Assembly (NCBI GenBank): GCA_034401795.1
Contig: CM067360.1
Span: forward strand, 122,560,430-122,624,429
Length of the DNA: 64,000 nucleotides
Source of the DNA: Chaetoderma sp. LZ-2023a
Taxonomy: Eukaryota; Mollusca; Caudofoveata; Chaetodermatida; Chaetodermatidae
Direction of reading: 5' to 3'
Shown here: positions 12,731 through 24,700 of the stretch, piece after piece
How positions within the stretch are numbered: position 1 is the first letter of the stretch
Layout: each line of letters starts with the position of its first letter
Translations under genes and position numbers: made by a program
Notes under the pieces: generated by a model
What the model saw: only the letters and a program-made list of their open reading frames with translations
What the model was told of the DNA's origin: nothing
Database searches by the model: none

Positions 12731-15700
12731 GTATGTCAACTTGCATAATGCGAAATTAAATAGATTACCTGTTTTCGTATTATAATTATCGTCCAGTAAG
12801 GTGTTTTTCGAGGGTCATGTTTGATGTAGTATTTTCGAGGGTACGTACTTTTGACTTTCATGTGCGCGTCGCTTAGTCGATGTGAACAAATCCTGTATCA
12901 GCATTATCGTCAATCTCTCCCCCTACCGGGCTTTTTCCGTACGACGTGAACAGTAGAAGGAGTAGTCCGAGTCTGCTCTGACTCAACCCGCCCCTGTGAC
13001 AGATATTTGGACAGACTGACGGGCCGGGTTGCCCGGTCCGACCTGGCCCGTCAGTCTGTCCAAATATAGGGGCGGGTTGAGTCAGAGCAGACTCGGACTA
13101 TAGAAGGAGGAGAGATTGACGATATGCATTTTGATATTGTCAGTGTAGTGAAAAACATGTATTTTCACTATTACTTCTTACTGCAACAACAGTTTCCAAT
13201 CAAATTAATTAAAAAATTTTCAACAAATTAATTTTTATATTGTAAAGAGTATACTTTTTTGGGAATTTGTCGGTGAAAGTGTTAACTTTGCTGCGACAAC
13301 CACACTTACACTGCCAATCAGATAATGAGAATGACATTACTGCTACAGCGTCAACAGCTTACAGTCAAATTACTTTCACAATAACCAACAGATTACAGGT
13401 ATGGCTGCATTAACCCTTTAACACTCATATCAGCCAAAAACAGCTTCTGCAGTGGTCTTGAGAAATGTCGAAGACGAAGAGACTATTTTTTAAAATAACC
13501 GAGCCAATCATTCCAGTGGTAAATTTTCAAAAATAATCTATTCATCTGCAAATGGATATTTTCTATGAGAAAATTGAAATTTTCGTGAACAAATTTGAGT
13601 GTTAAAGGGTTAAATGGTTTATTATCAAGAACAAATTGTTGTCATAGTCAGTGTCCATGGGTTGACGAAGAGTACACTATATTTAAATGACCACCGGAAT
13701 GACTGACTAGGTTAGAGAAAAAAATAGTCTTCACTCGGGGATATGAGGTGGTCCGAGCCAGTCATTCCAGTGGTAAAGTTAAAAAAAATAGTCTTCTCAT
13801 GGTCTGCAAATGGACAATTTTTTAAAACAAATTCGAGGGTTAACACTTTAACCCTCGAATTTGTTCAAGAAAATTTCAATTTTCTCATAGAAAATGTCCA
13901 TTTGCAGACCATGAGAAGACCCTTTTTGAAAATTTACCAATGGAATGACTAGCTCGGTTATCGAGCCAGTCATTCCAGTGGTAAATTAAAAAAAGTCTTT
14001 ATCTGCAAATGGACATTTCGCAAGACCACTGCAGAAACCGGTTTTTGGCTGATATGAGTGTTAAAGGGTTAAAACTGGAATATATTGGGATACTAATCGT
14101 AACTTAATATTGCAGACCAATATAGTATTTAGTGTTCATAGCGCATCCATCCCAAACAATATTGGTTTCGAGTATTGAGTGAGTATTGTTTATACAGAAT
14201 AATCCTGGGTACCAGTGTCAGTAAATTTAAAAAAAAATACTAATTCACACTTTCTTGCCAGAGGTAAAATCTAATTAAAATTCTGTACGTCACACAGATT
14301 CTTGACCGTTTGGTGGAATTCAACCAAATTTGTTTTAAAATTTGGTGGAATTCAACCAAATTTGTTATATAAGTTTGGTGGAATTCAACCAAATTTGTTA
14401 TATAAGTTTGGTGGAATTCAACCAAATTTGTTATATAAGTTACCCATTTAATTGTGGATTGCAGGACAAAATTTATATGTTGCTCAGCCCACTGGTGGCC
14501 AGGAGCTGGGTCAAACATCATAAGAACCATTTGGTGGAATTCTAACAAAATTATTACGTGAGTTACTCATATTATTGAAGATTGCAAGATGATAAGTATG
14601 CTGGCCTCCACCAGTTGGGAATGTGTCAAAGGTCATCTATCAAGCAAATTGCATCCGTCATGCTGTTTTTTGGTGGAATTCAATAAATGTTATGTAAATT
14701 AACCATCTGATTGTGAATACAGTTATATTCGGCTATGGTGTATCACATGTGTGTGCGTGCATGCATGCATGTGGATCAAAAGATAAAATACACAATAATG
14801 TCTATCTCCATTTTTAGTTTCTTATATTAATAACGAGATAAGATAAAATAATATTGGTTTATTTTCATTTTATGAGCCTAATCTACAGTGCTGTTAAATT
14901 TTGCAGTGGTACACTTGAGGGTGAACGTGAGCGGCCTAGCTATAAGGATCTCCTTGCTGATCCTATGTTGAAATACTCTGGTTTGTATGCAGACGGCTGC
15001 TCAGATCTGTATGTCACGTGCCAGGTGTATGCTGATGAAACACCCCTTGTTCTTCCTGTTCAGACTGCTTATAAGGCCTTCACAAAACGATGGAAGTAAG
15101 TCATGAGTGTGAAAATATACTTCTCCTTCAATCAATGCTTACCATTACATTACTTATTGATAATGGCACCCTCAGTTGCTGTGCCCTAAGAATCTTCAGA
15201 TTTAGAAAGTTCTAAGCGGCTCCTGGAACCGGGTACATGCCCCCAACAAATGGGTACCCGCCACCATGAGCCAGCTACTCTTGTTTGCATAGCAACAAGA
15301 ACTACACGCCTTTTTGCTCAAGGGGGGGGGGGGGGGTGGGGGTGACTATATGTTTGCACTCCATCTGTCACAGTTGGTTTTTCCGTACTTTTTTCGCAGT
15401 CCTTCAAGGTATTCGACTGAGACTTGGTACATTGCTTTGGTATGAGAAGTTACAGACCAAGTTCGAGTTTCAGGCGTATACGTCAATTTTTAATGGAGTT
15501 ATGTCCGCTTTCGATTTAGGAAATATGAAAAATATCAGCGGTCCGCACTTTTTTAGCACTCCTTCGATATATTTAAGGGAAAATCGTTACATCATTTTAG
15601 TATAAGGAGTTACAGAGCAAGTTTGAGTTTCAGACATTTTCGTCAGTTTTTCATGGAGTTATGGCCCCTTTCGTCTTATGAAATACGAAAAATATTAGTT

Positions 15701-18700
15701 TTCCGCATTTTTTCTTGCAGTCTTTCAAGATATTAAACTGAGAATTGGTCCGTTGCTTTGTTATGAGAAATTACAGGCCAAGTTCGAGTTTCAGGCATTT
15801 GCATCAATTTTTGATGGAGTTATGTCCCCTTTCAGCTTATGAAATACAAACATATCGGCTTTCAAGACTTTTTCGTTCTCCTTCACCATATGGTATATAA
15901 CTGAAACTTGGTTTATTGCTATGTTATGAAAAGTTAGAGATCAAGTTCGAGTTTCAGCTGCTTCTATCAATCTTTAATAAAAAATTTGACTCAATCTCTA
16001 AAGATTTATATCACCAGGTAGGGGACATGTATTGCAAAGCAATACTTACAGAATGCTTGTTTACTGTGCATTTTGTGCCTGATTCTTCCTGGAATATAAT
16101 TGGATTACAATGGAGAACGCCACCGATGCCCAGGTCATATTTTTCTATTAATAATCTAGTTATACAGAGACTTGAGTCTCTGAAATTTTGTGTGTGTGTT
16201 GTATGTCCCATTTTCTGACCCCGGAACTGGGACGTATGCTGCAATGAAGTATGCCAGGTATGATCGCATCCATTAGCCCCAACGGCGGTAATATGAAATA
16301 TTTCAGGTGTTTGTCTCAGTATTTAGCTCACCTGTCCTGAAAGGCCAAGTGAGCTTATGTCGTGGTGACCATCCGTCGTGTGTCTGTCCGTCGTCTGTTG
16401 TCCGTCAACTTTTCCTTTAAACGACTTTTTCTCAAGAACCGCTGGACCGATTTCAATTATATTAGGCAGGAAGCATCCTTAGGGCATAGGGATCCAAGTT
16501 TGTTCAAACAAAGGTGATCGGCCAATTTGGCCAGCGGCAATCTTGGATTTTGGCAGATTTTTAGAAACGTCTTTAAAAATCTCCAAAACTGCTTGAGGGT
16601 TTGAAGCAAATCTCTTTGAAATATGATCTAGGGCAAGAGCTCAACCAAGTTTGTTCAAGGGAACTTGATTGGTCCAATGGTTCGGCGGCCTTCTTGGTTA
16701 ACCTAGTCTTAGCGAAAATAACTTCTCCATCTTGGATTTCGGCCGATTTTCAGAAATGTCTTTAAAAATCATCTCCAAAAGCATTTGAGGGATTGATTCA
16801 GAACTCACGAAATATTATCTAGGGCAAGAGTTGAACCAAGTTTGTTCAGGGGAACTTGATTGACCTAATGGTTCAGCGGCCATCTTGGATGACCTGCTTT
16901 TCGCAAAAATGACTTGTTGCCCAGAACCGCTGAATCGATCATGCCGAAATTTGTGATATATGATTAGGGACTAAGGGCCAGTAAAGTTTGTTCAAGAGAA
17001 GTTGATCCGTCAAAAAACCTGGCCGCTGTGGGCAAATCAATATATAGCGTGTTTGGCATCCATATTGGATTTTTTTATTTGATGGATTTCGAGGCCGAAT
17101 TGGTTTTATATATGTTTTTGCGTATTGTAATTTGCCATTTTTGTGACTGTCCGATAAACGGTTTAGCGGCCATCTTGGATCATTTACCTGCCAAAATCTC
17201 CCATACTAAAGCAATGGAAAATTGTATTTTTCTTGCGCCATCTTGGATTTTGGTTGATTTTTAGAAATGATTTTAAAAATCTCCAAAACCGCTTGGGGGA
17301 TCAATTCAAAACACATGAAATATTATCTAGGGCAAGAGCTGCACCAAGTTTGTTCAAGGGAACTTGATTGGCCAAATGGTTTGATGGCCATCTTGGATAG
17401 CCTATTTTTTGCCAAAACAACTCCAGAACCAGTGAGCGGATTGGGCCGAAATTTGGGAGATATGATTAGGCACTGAGTGCCATTAAAATTTTTACAAGTG
17501 AAGGAGCTACGTCAGAAACATGGCCACAGTTGACCAATCAAAATGTAGCGTATTTGGCAGCCATATTGGACTTGCAAAAATGTCCACAAACTCATTTAAA
17601 AGACTACTCCTAAACCACCCACCAACAATTTCGACAAAAATGCGTAGTGCTCCAGGAGAGCGACACAGGCCTCTTGTTTAACACTAAAATTGGCTTAAGT
17701 CATTCAACCGTGTGGTCTGAGTGAGTGACGTCATACCCTTTTATGGCTCGAATTATTTTGGTGAAGGAAATGTTTCGTTAATTCACGCATCTTTTTCTTG
17801 ATGCGTTTAGTACCAGAAACTTATGAATTACTATGTTAAGTTTTGCGGGTATTCCCGATCTGTTTGCATTGATCGGTTATTTGAAAATTCTTGATTAGAT
17901 GTGTGTTCTGCGGCTCTACCATGTTCTACAGCAGTAATGTTAATTCATTATGTTGTTCCGTCTCGTTTCGTTTGTGTAGTACAATTTTGGAATTGATTCT
18001 TAAATATACCGCAAATGTATCCGATACAGTTCCTGGTTCCATTTTATACATCCTGCAGGATCAAGTTATGAGTGTATTATTGGCCCGTTCATGTTCTTAT
18101 TGCCAGCTTACGCAATCTTGGTTGTAATGTTTCGGGTGTTGGGTGCTGGAGGGTTAACTTCTAATTTATTGTCAAACTATTTGAAAATTATATGTCTTCC
18201 TTCCATTCTGTGTCATTGCGCTTGCTTATTGCGGCCTTGTGCTTGTTTTACAGGCCAAGCCAGCTCCGCCTTCATGCACTGAGTGCCATAAGCGTGTCAG
18301 GGCCATGTTCAAGGCCCATGTCTCTTTCAGATGTTCTAAATGTAATGTTGATGACTGTTGTGAATCATGTGCAGTGTGGCCCGTCGAGCAAATGGTTAAG
18401 TTCCTTGCCCAGAAGGACTTGGCTGGGTCTGACGCGGGGTCAGGCAGTCTGCAATCAAATCAAAGAGCGTCAGTTTCGGCCCCTGGGGGCACTTCTCGGC
18501 TGCAGTCCGAGGGATCAGAGATGGCACCCCCTGCATGGTTTGGCCCGCTATGCAAGGCTTCTTGGAGAGCGTCCTTCCGACGCTGGTGTCGTCTTTGATA
18601 CCAAAGACTGGTCCAACCTCTCTCCATGTCTCTGGTATGGACCCTGTCCTTGGACAGGGTTCTGGACTGGCTACCGGGGGTGCCATGTCGAATGACCCCC

Positions 18701-21700
18701 CTGGCGGTCCCGTCAGGCTCCGGCGTGATGAGTACTGCTTCTCCGCGGCCACCTCTGGGTGGTCCAGTAGCGATAGCCGGTCCGTCAGGTTTTCCGGGTT
18801 TCCGGAGGAATCAGTTCCGGTGACGTCAGGAACGAACGGAGTCGAGAGTCTTCACCCAAGCGATTTAGCGTCTTATCGTGCAATATCGACCACCAGCTGT
18901 GTGCAGATTCCTACCGTCGGAGGCAGACTTCAACTGTTCTCAAGCCAATGGGAACGGGTTGTGCGAGATTGTTTAGTCTGTCAGTGGTTAAGAAACGGCT
19001 ACGAACCGGACTGGCTCATCGTTAGTTCCATTAACATCGACTCCAGTGTGGACTCCCATTCCAAGGAATCCGATCGTCTAGATGCCATTTGCTCAGAAAT
19101 CGAAGCTCTTCAGCGGAAGAACGTGATTCATCTAGTCCGCAATCAGTCCTCCCTAGGCTTCTATTCGATGATGTTCCTCGTTCCAACACATACCAATTCT
19201 CAAACTCAAACCGTTGAACAAATTTATTCTTTGTCCAAAGTTTCAGATTGCTCCTCAGCACTGAGGGTCTTCACCAAAGTGGTTCTCGCCATGACTTATT
19301 ATCTTCGCAGGAGAAACATAGCTGTTCATACTTACATAGACGACTAGTCGACGAATCCAGTCACTGCGCAACAATCTTCAGGTAGTCCTAGCCTTGCTAA
19401 AGCACCTAGGATGGATTGTGAATCTAGAGAAATCAGAATTGACTCCATCCCAGGATTTTGTTTATCTGGGAATATTTTTCAACCTCAGCCTTTCCGGCGG
19501 AGAGCAGAGTCAAGAGTTTGATTGCAGTACTGGAGTCAGTTTCTCTAGGAGCTTTTCTGATGGCGCGCCAATTTCTCAGTATACTGGGTTTACTAGTGTC
19601 TCTGGAGAAAGTGGTTCCTTATGCGGCACTCAGGCGCAGGCCGATTCAGATGTATCTAATGTCATTCTGGTCTCGGAGAACGGATCCGTTATCTCTGAGA
19701 ATTCCAGTAAAAGAACCATTGATATTCCACCTTCAGTGGTGGTTATCAGAACAGAATCTCCTGCAAGGTGTTCCTCTACAACCTCCTCAACCACAAATGT
19801 CCATCTTCACAGATGCATTAACGACGGGTTGGGGAGTGGTATTGGACAATCAGTCAGTGTCAGGGGAATGTGATCGGACCAATGCGCAGAAACATATCAA
19901 TGTTCTCGAATTATTAGCAGTGGCATTAGCACGTCGAGAATTCGAGAACTTAATCAGAGACAAGATTGTCCTAGTAAGGACAGACAACTCAACAGTGGTG
20001 TCTTATTTGAACCGCCAAGGCGGGACGAGATCACCGGAGTTGTGTATGATGATTTGGAACCTTCTGCTGTGGTGCCAAGAGAGGAATGTTATTCTTCGGG
20101 CAGCACACATTCCAGGAAGACTGAACATCTTAGCAGATGCTCTCAGTCGAAGGACGGTTTGTCGTCCGACGGAGTGGCAGCTCAACGAATCGGTAGTGGA
20201 GGTTCTATTCAAACATTGGGGCAAGCCAAATGTGGACCTGTTTGCGATAAAACAGAACGCAAAGATGGTTACATACGTGTCACCGATCCCGGACCCGCTA
20301 GCTTTAGCAGTAGACGCACTGGCGATAAGTTGGAAGGGAATGTACACGTGTGCGTATACTCCAACGATTCTCATCCCAAAAGTTCTGGCAAAGATAAGAG
20401 AGGGTATGTGCCAAGTACTGCTGATCGACCCTTATTGGCCAGGCCGATCATTGTTTACCGATCTGCTGGACCTTCTGGTCTGCAATCCAATCCCTCTTCC
20501 AGACAGAAGAGATCTAATCTCTTAGAACAAAGGTCTGTATCTCCACGACAGATCGGAAATGTTCAAATTGACTGCATGGATGTTATTGAGAATTCTTAAT
20601 ACTTACCAGATGTACTATGGCCCTTCCTCAGCCGCCCCGCTGAGGTGAGGCTGAGCTGCTTTCACTGTTTGTCAAGGCAAATATAAGACGAATCTGACTG
20701 TGATTGGGAATTGACTCAGTACCTGCGGCTATGGTAATTCCCGGACACAGTATGGGCAGGACCAGGAGAGTGCGGAGTTTTTAATTGTTTATTTTGAGTT
20801 AGACTAGATAATAGGCATTATCATAATACACATTGGATATTTGTGATGTTCTCCCCCTGCGGAAATTATTTGACAAACCAAGCTTACATTCTTAAAAAAT
20901 GATAAATTTTGATTTTTAGTCTTAACGCTTCTGGCAGTAATTTTTTATTTGGGATTTTCACTTTTCCTATCTTTATCCCTGTTTTTGATGTATTTTACAC
21001 TTAAACAGTGTTTACAATGACTTTTTATGGTACAGCCTCCTTTACCTCCCCTTCTAGCCATCCGTTCCTCCCACATAAATCTTTATTAACACACACAACC
21101 CAGTTAGACTCTACAAACATAGGTTGAAATTGAATTAAACTCTGCAAACATGGTATGATATTGGATTTAATTCAAACAATTCAATTTTTGTCATCACTAC
21201 TTATCAATGAGTCATTTTCTACTGAATTTGTTGTTGAAAGTTCCACGGATGTATCCGTACTCATACTATCATCTACGTCATAATTGCTTTGAAGCATCTG
21301 CTCCACTTGCTTTCAGCAGTCTGATCCTCCTGATAGCACATTCTGTGCGTTGTAACCATACACACTGGCAAGCCATTGATTTCTTGCACGCTTGATGTTT
21401 CCGATCAATTTTTGTGAATGTTTCACTGCTTCTAATTCTTGTTTCGAAGGTGTGACAGTAGTCTTGCGTTGTTTTGAAGAAGAGTTTTCACTATATGGAG
21501 GATCGGCTTCACGCTTTCTTTTGCGTCTTTTAATGGTTGGTGCTGCAGTACAAGCTCGAGTTCTTGATCTTGTTGTGATACTTGTAGTTACTGCATCAGA
21601 AAGTTTGGTAGCACCCCAATTCGGAGCAGAACTTGTTCGACGTTTGCCAACAATGATCTCTTCTCCGGTTTTCGGGATTTTGTATCCTTTTTGGAATTCT

Positions 21701-24700
21701 AGATAATCGTAGTGAACTGCTTCAAATGCTTGTTCTGGAACTTTTAGCGGTGAATAGTTGTGCTTTTTTATCCAGCACTTCATTTCATGTGTTGCTGTCC
21801 ATATCTTTGGAGATAAAAGTTGTCGATCACCTCGAGTTGGAAACAGCTTGACATATGCATCTGAAAATGCTGTGTATGCTGATTCGAATTCCTCAATAGT
21901 CTGTTCCCAATTTGGATGCAGATTCAATGACATTGTATGGGAAATAAGCTTGTTGTATGCTGAAAGCGATTCAATAAGAAGACATATGACATCATATTTG
22001 TATTGTGCAGACTTGATTGGAGGTGGATGTGAAGAACTTGAAGATGCAGGTGGTGTTGAAAGAATTTTTCTGAGTTGGTCAGTTGATTCTGCTAATTGAC
22101 GACGAGCATTTCCTGCAAACGCTGCTTTCCCACCACGTTTGACATCACGATTCACACCAACTTCAGCAAGCCATTTGTTGGTAAGTTCAATGTCAAGATT
22201 CTCTAGATATTGAACGTGACCTGTTACTATTCCGAGATTTAAATAAAGTTGAGGTGGCGGAAATAAGTCAAGAAGTGATTCATTATTGTGCTGTCTGACA
22301 AATTTTGCTGGCTCTGCCTGAACACTGTTGAAGTTTTTTGGATCAGCAGTAGCATTCCTTTCTTCTTCCTTCTTCCTAGCATCATTATCTGCGACAAGAG
22401 TTAATGCTGTATGGACAGTATCAGGTTCTGAATGTTTCTTCCACGGTGAAAACAAGCTCCAAATCAATGGCCCTAGAGAGCCATGCTCTCCGATTCCTGC
22501 AATTTTGTTTGCTTGTTTCATATCAACCGGAACAACGATTTCTGCATTCGGAAATTTCCGTTGAAGAACATTTTTGTCGATGAGATAATCACAGATAAAT
22601 TTCATTGATTTGAAAGTCTCTTTTGCTCCGCTGATCAATCCTAGAATAAACACGCGACGAACACTGGTATCAAAGACTCTGCCATTCTTGAGTGTGTGTT
22701 CCATTCGCTCATTTTCAGTTGCATTTCTGTTGAGAATAGGATCATCATTGTAGATGAGTTGAGCGCACAACTTTAGGGAGCCTCTTCCTCCATCGACATT
22801 AAACTTTATTAGTGAGATGTCTTTGTTTGTTTTTTCTCGGATTTTTGTCACTCAATGAAATCAGCAACGTCCGTACATAGAACAGCAGCACCGTCATCTG
22901 GTGAATGATCACAATCTACAGATTTGAAATTTTCAGCAAATACTTGATTCAGTTTTGATTTGTGCTTTCTGAATCTTGAAGCTGATGGCACTGATACATC
23001 ACGTAGACCAAGAGCTGTAATCCCTCTTGCTAAACTTCTTCCGGTTGATCTCATTGCTGTTCCCATTGCTGACACATCATCCAAACTTAAAGATCTCTGT
23101 TTTAATACAACTGTTCACTTTCTTCGTTTCAGGAGAGATATTTCTTTCTTTGGTGATGGGGTGTTCTGCTTTTTGATTAGTTCAGAAGAAGATGCGATAA
23201 ATTCAGATTTCGTGTCCGCTGGCTGCTGATTGTGCCTCGTTTGTCGAAGTTGCACTGCTGTTTCTAAATGTTCTTTAATTTGTTCTATTCGTTTATCTGA
23301 AAAGCAATGCTTTGAATCTTGCCACTGTAGATTTCGGAGGCAAGATGGACAAACTGACGTTGGAAAAGCAATAATATCTGTCTTGTAGATCGGGAAGAGT
23401 TTGGATAATGCTGAGAGCATCTGGATTATCTGGCAAATACAGGATTTTTGAATTTTTCCCTGTCACTGAACGCCACTTCTCTCTACCTATTTGTTTAAAG
23501 TTGGGACACATCACACATTGTCTCATTCGTTGCTTGTCAATTTCCAATGCATCATTGTCATAAATCGCGTGTGGCTATGGATTAACGCTTGTTGTGAATG
23601 TAGACATCCTGTACTCATGTAATTGCCGTTTGGATGATTCAAAACCTGTAAAAGAAAAACAAATTTTATTAATAAAACCTGATAAAATTATATTTTAATG
23701 CACAGTCCATTGAAATCCGATCAGGGATAGCAATTTATGAATATTTGAATGGACTTCTACTGGACTATGGACATTAAAACACGTACATTTCCACAAAATG
23801 GGGTAAAAAAACATTGTAAAAAAGTTCTGCCAGATGCCTTAAGAATAAAAATTGAAATTTATCATTTTTTAGGTGTGTTAGTTCGATTCCACACATAATT
23901 TCGGCAGGGGGAGAACATCGCAAATATCCGATGTGAATAGTACATCTGGTAAGTAAGAATTCTCGTAGAAACAAAAGCGAGCGGATGCTTTTTTGAATCT
24001 CTGACCACGCCAACCGGTAGTCATTCCATCCTGGAGTCTATCTTTGGTGCTTAATGTGCTAGCCAAGCCCCCTTTCAAACCTTTGGGTTCGGCTAGTCTA
24101 AAGCATCTCACTGTTACGGTGGTCTTTTTATTGGCAGCTTCCTCAGCCAGAATGCACATTGAGATCCATGCGCTTTCAGCAGAGAGGGACTGATTTATTG
24201 TCTCTGGAGAGGGTCTGCGACTGCTGCCAAGAGCAGAATTTATGTCAAAGAACCAATCTGAAATATCCCGGCAAACCAATCATTATGCAAATGTTAACTA
24301 GGTTTGATCGTGATGCCAGTGCCTGGTGTCCAGTCCGTGCTCTGACCAAGTACTGTGAGTCCTCTTTCATGGATTACTATATGAGGGATATGTCAGACTC
24401 GGCCAATCCACATGCTTTAGCTGTATTGAAACATTAGTGGCCACACTATTCATCTCCTTATGGTAACTTTGATGCAAACGTAGTGATGACAGACACCCCC
24501 TTGGCAAGAGGAGTTCAACCCGAAATGTCACATCTGGTCGAAAGTGTGATGGTTGGTGACGTTGTGTCTGGAATCCAAAATTCATGCGGCAATTCAAGTT
24601 AGACTGTTTTTTGTATTATGTTTCTATATCATGTTCCTTCATCTTATATATTCATGCTCATTCCCAGGCTTATTGTGTGTCAAGAGCAGTTAATCATCTT

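Larger units (their letters stand above)
20829..23935 (-). mobile_element. CAC-ended DNA transposon, 4-bp target duplication
   Basis: Terminal inverted repeats of 41 bp are visible: left 20829-20869 (CACATTGGATATTTGTGATG ...) and right 23895-23935 (... CGCAAATATCCGATGTG), differing at only three positions. AATA flanks both ends (20825-20828, 23936-23939) as a probable target duplication. The interior holds one - strand gene with DDE-like motifs. CAC ends with a 4-bp duplication suggest the CMC group (Chapaev side). That assignment is inference; the protein is not one I can place firmly. Confidence 0.8.
20597..23955. mobile_element. DIRS-end-like miniature element, split by a transposon
   Basis: Removing the inner DNA transposon (20829-23935) leaves about 250 bp with inverted ends CTTACCAGATGTACTA (20602-20617 and, inverted, about 23936-23950). 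It is flanked by the same 8-bp palindrome AGAATTCT at 20589-20596 and 23956-23963, which looks like a target duplication in the recombinase gene. Its start, ACTTACC ... TATGGCCCTTCC, resembles the DNA just after the internal complementary regions of DIRS-A and DIRS-C (TACTTACC ... TATGGACCC). It may be a DIRS-derived terminal fragment or a MITE; I cannot decide. Confidence 0.6.

Noticed and set aside
14240..14548. Repeated-peptide open frames on both strands
   Set aside because: They result from a 33-bp tandem repeat, a multiple of three, not from coding constraint.
15285..16244. Open frames such as 15285-15605 and 15916-16218
   Set aside because: They follow the 160-bp monomers and differ between monomers.
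18396..18752. Reverse-strand frame opposite DIRS-A gag
   Set aside because: It is a shadow of GC-rich coding DNA on the + strand and has no motif.
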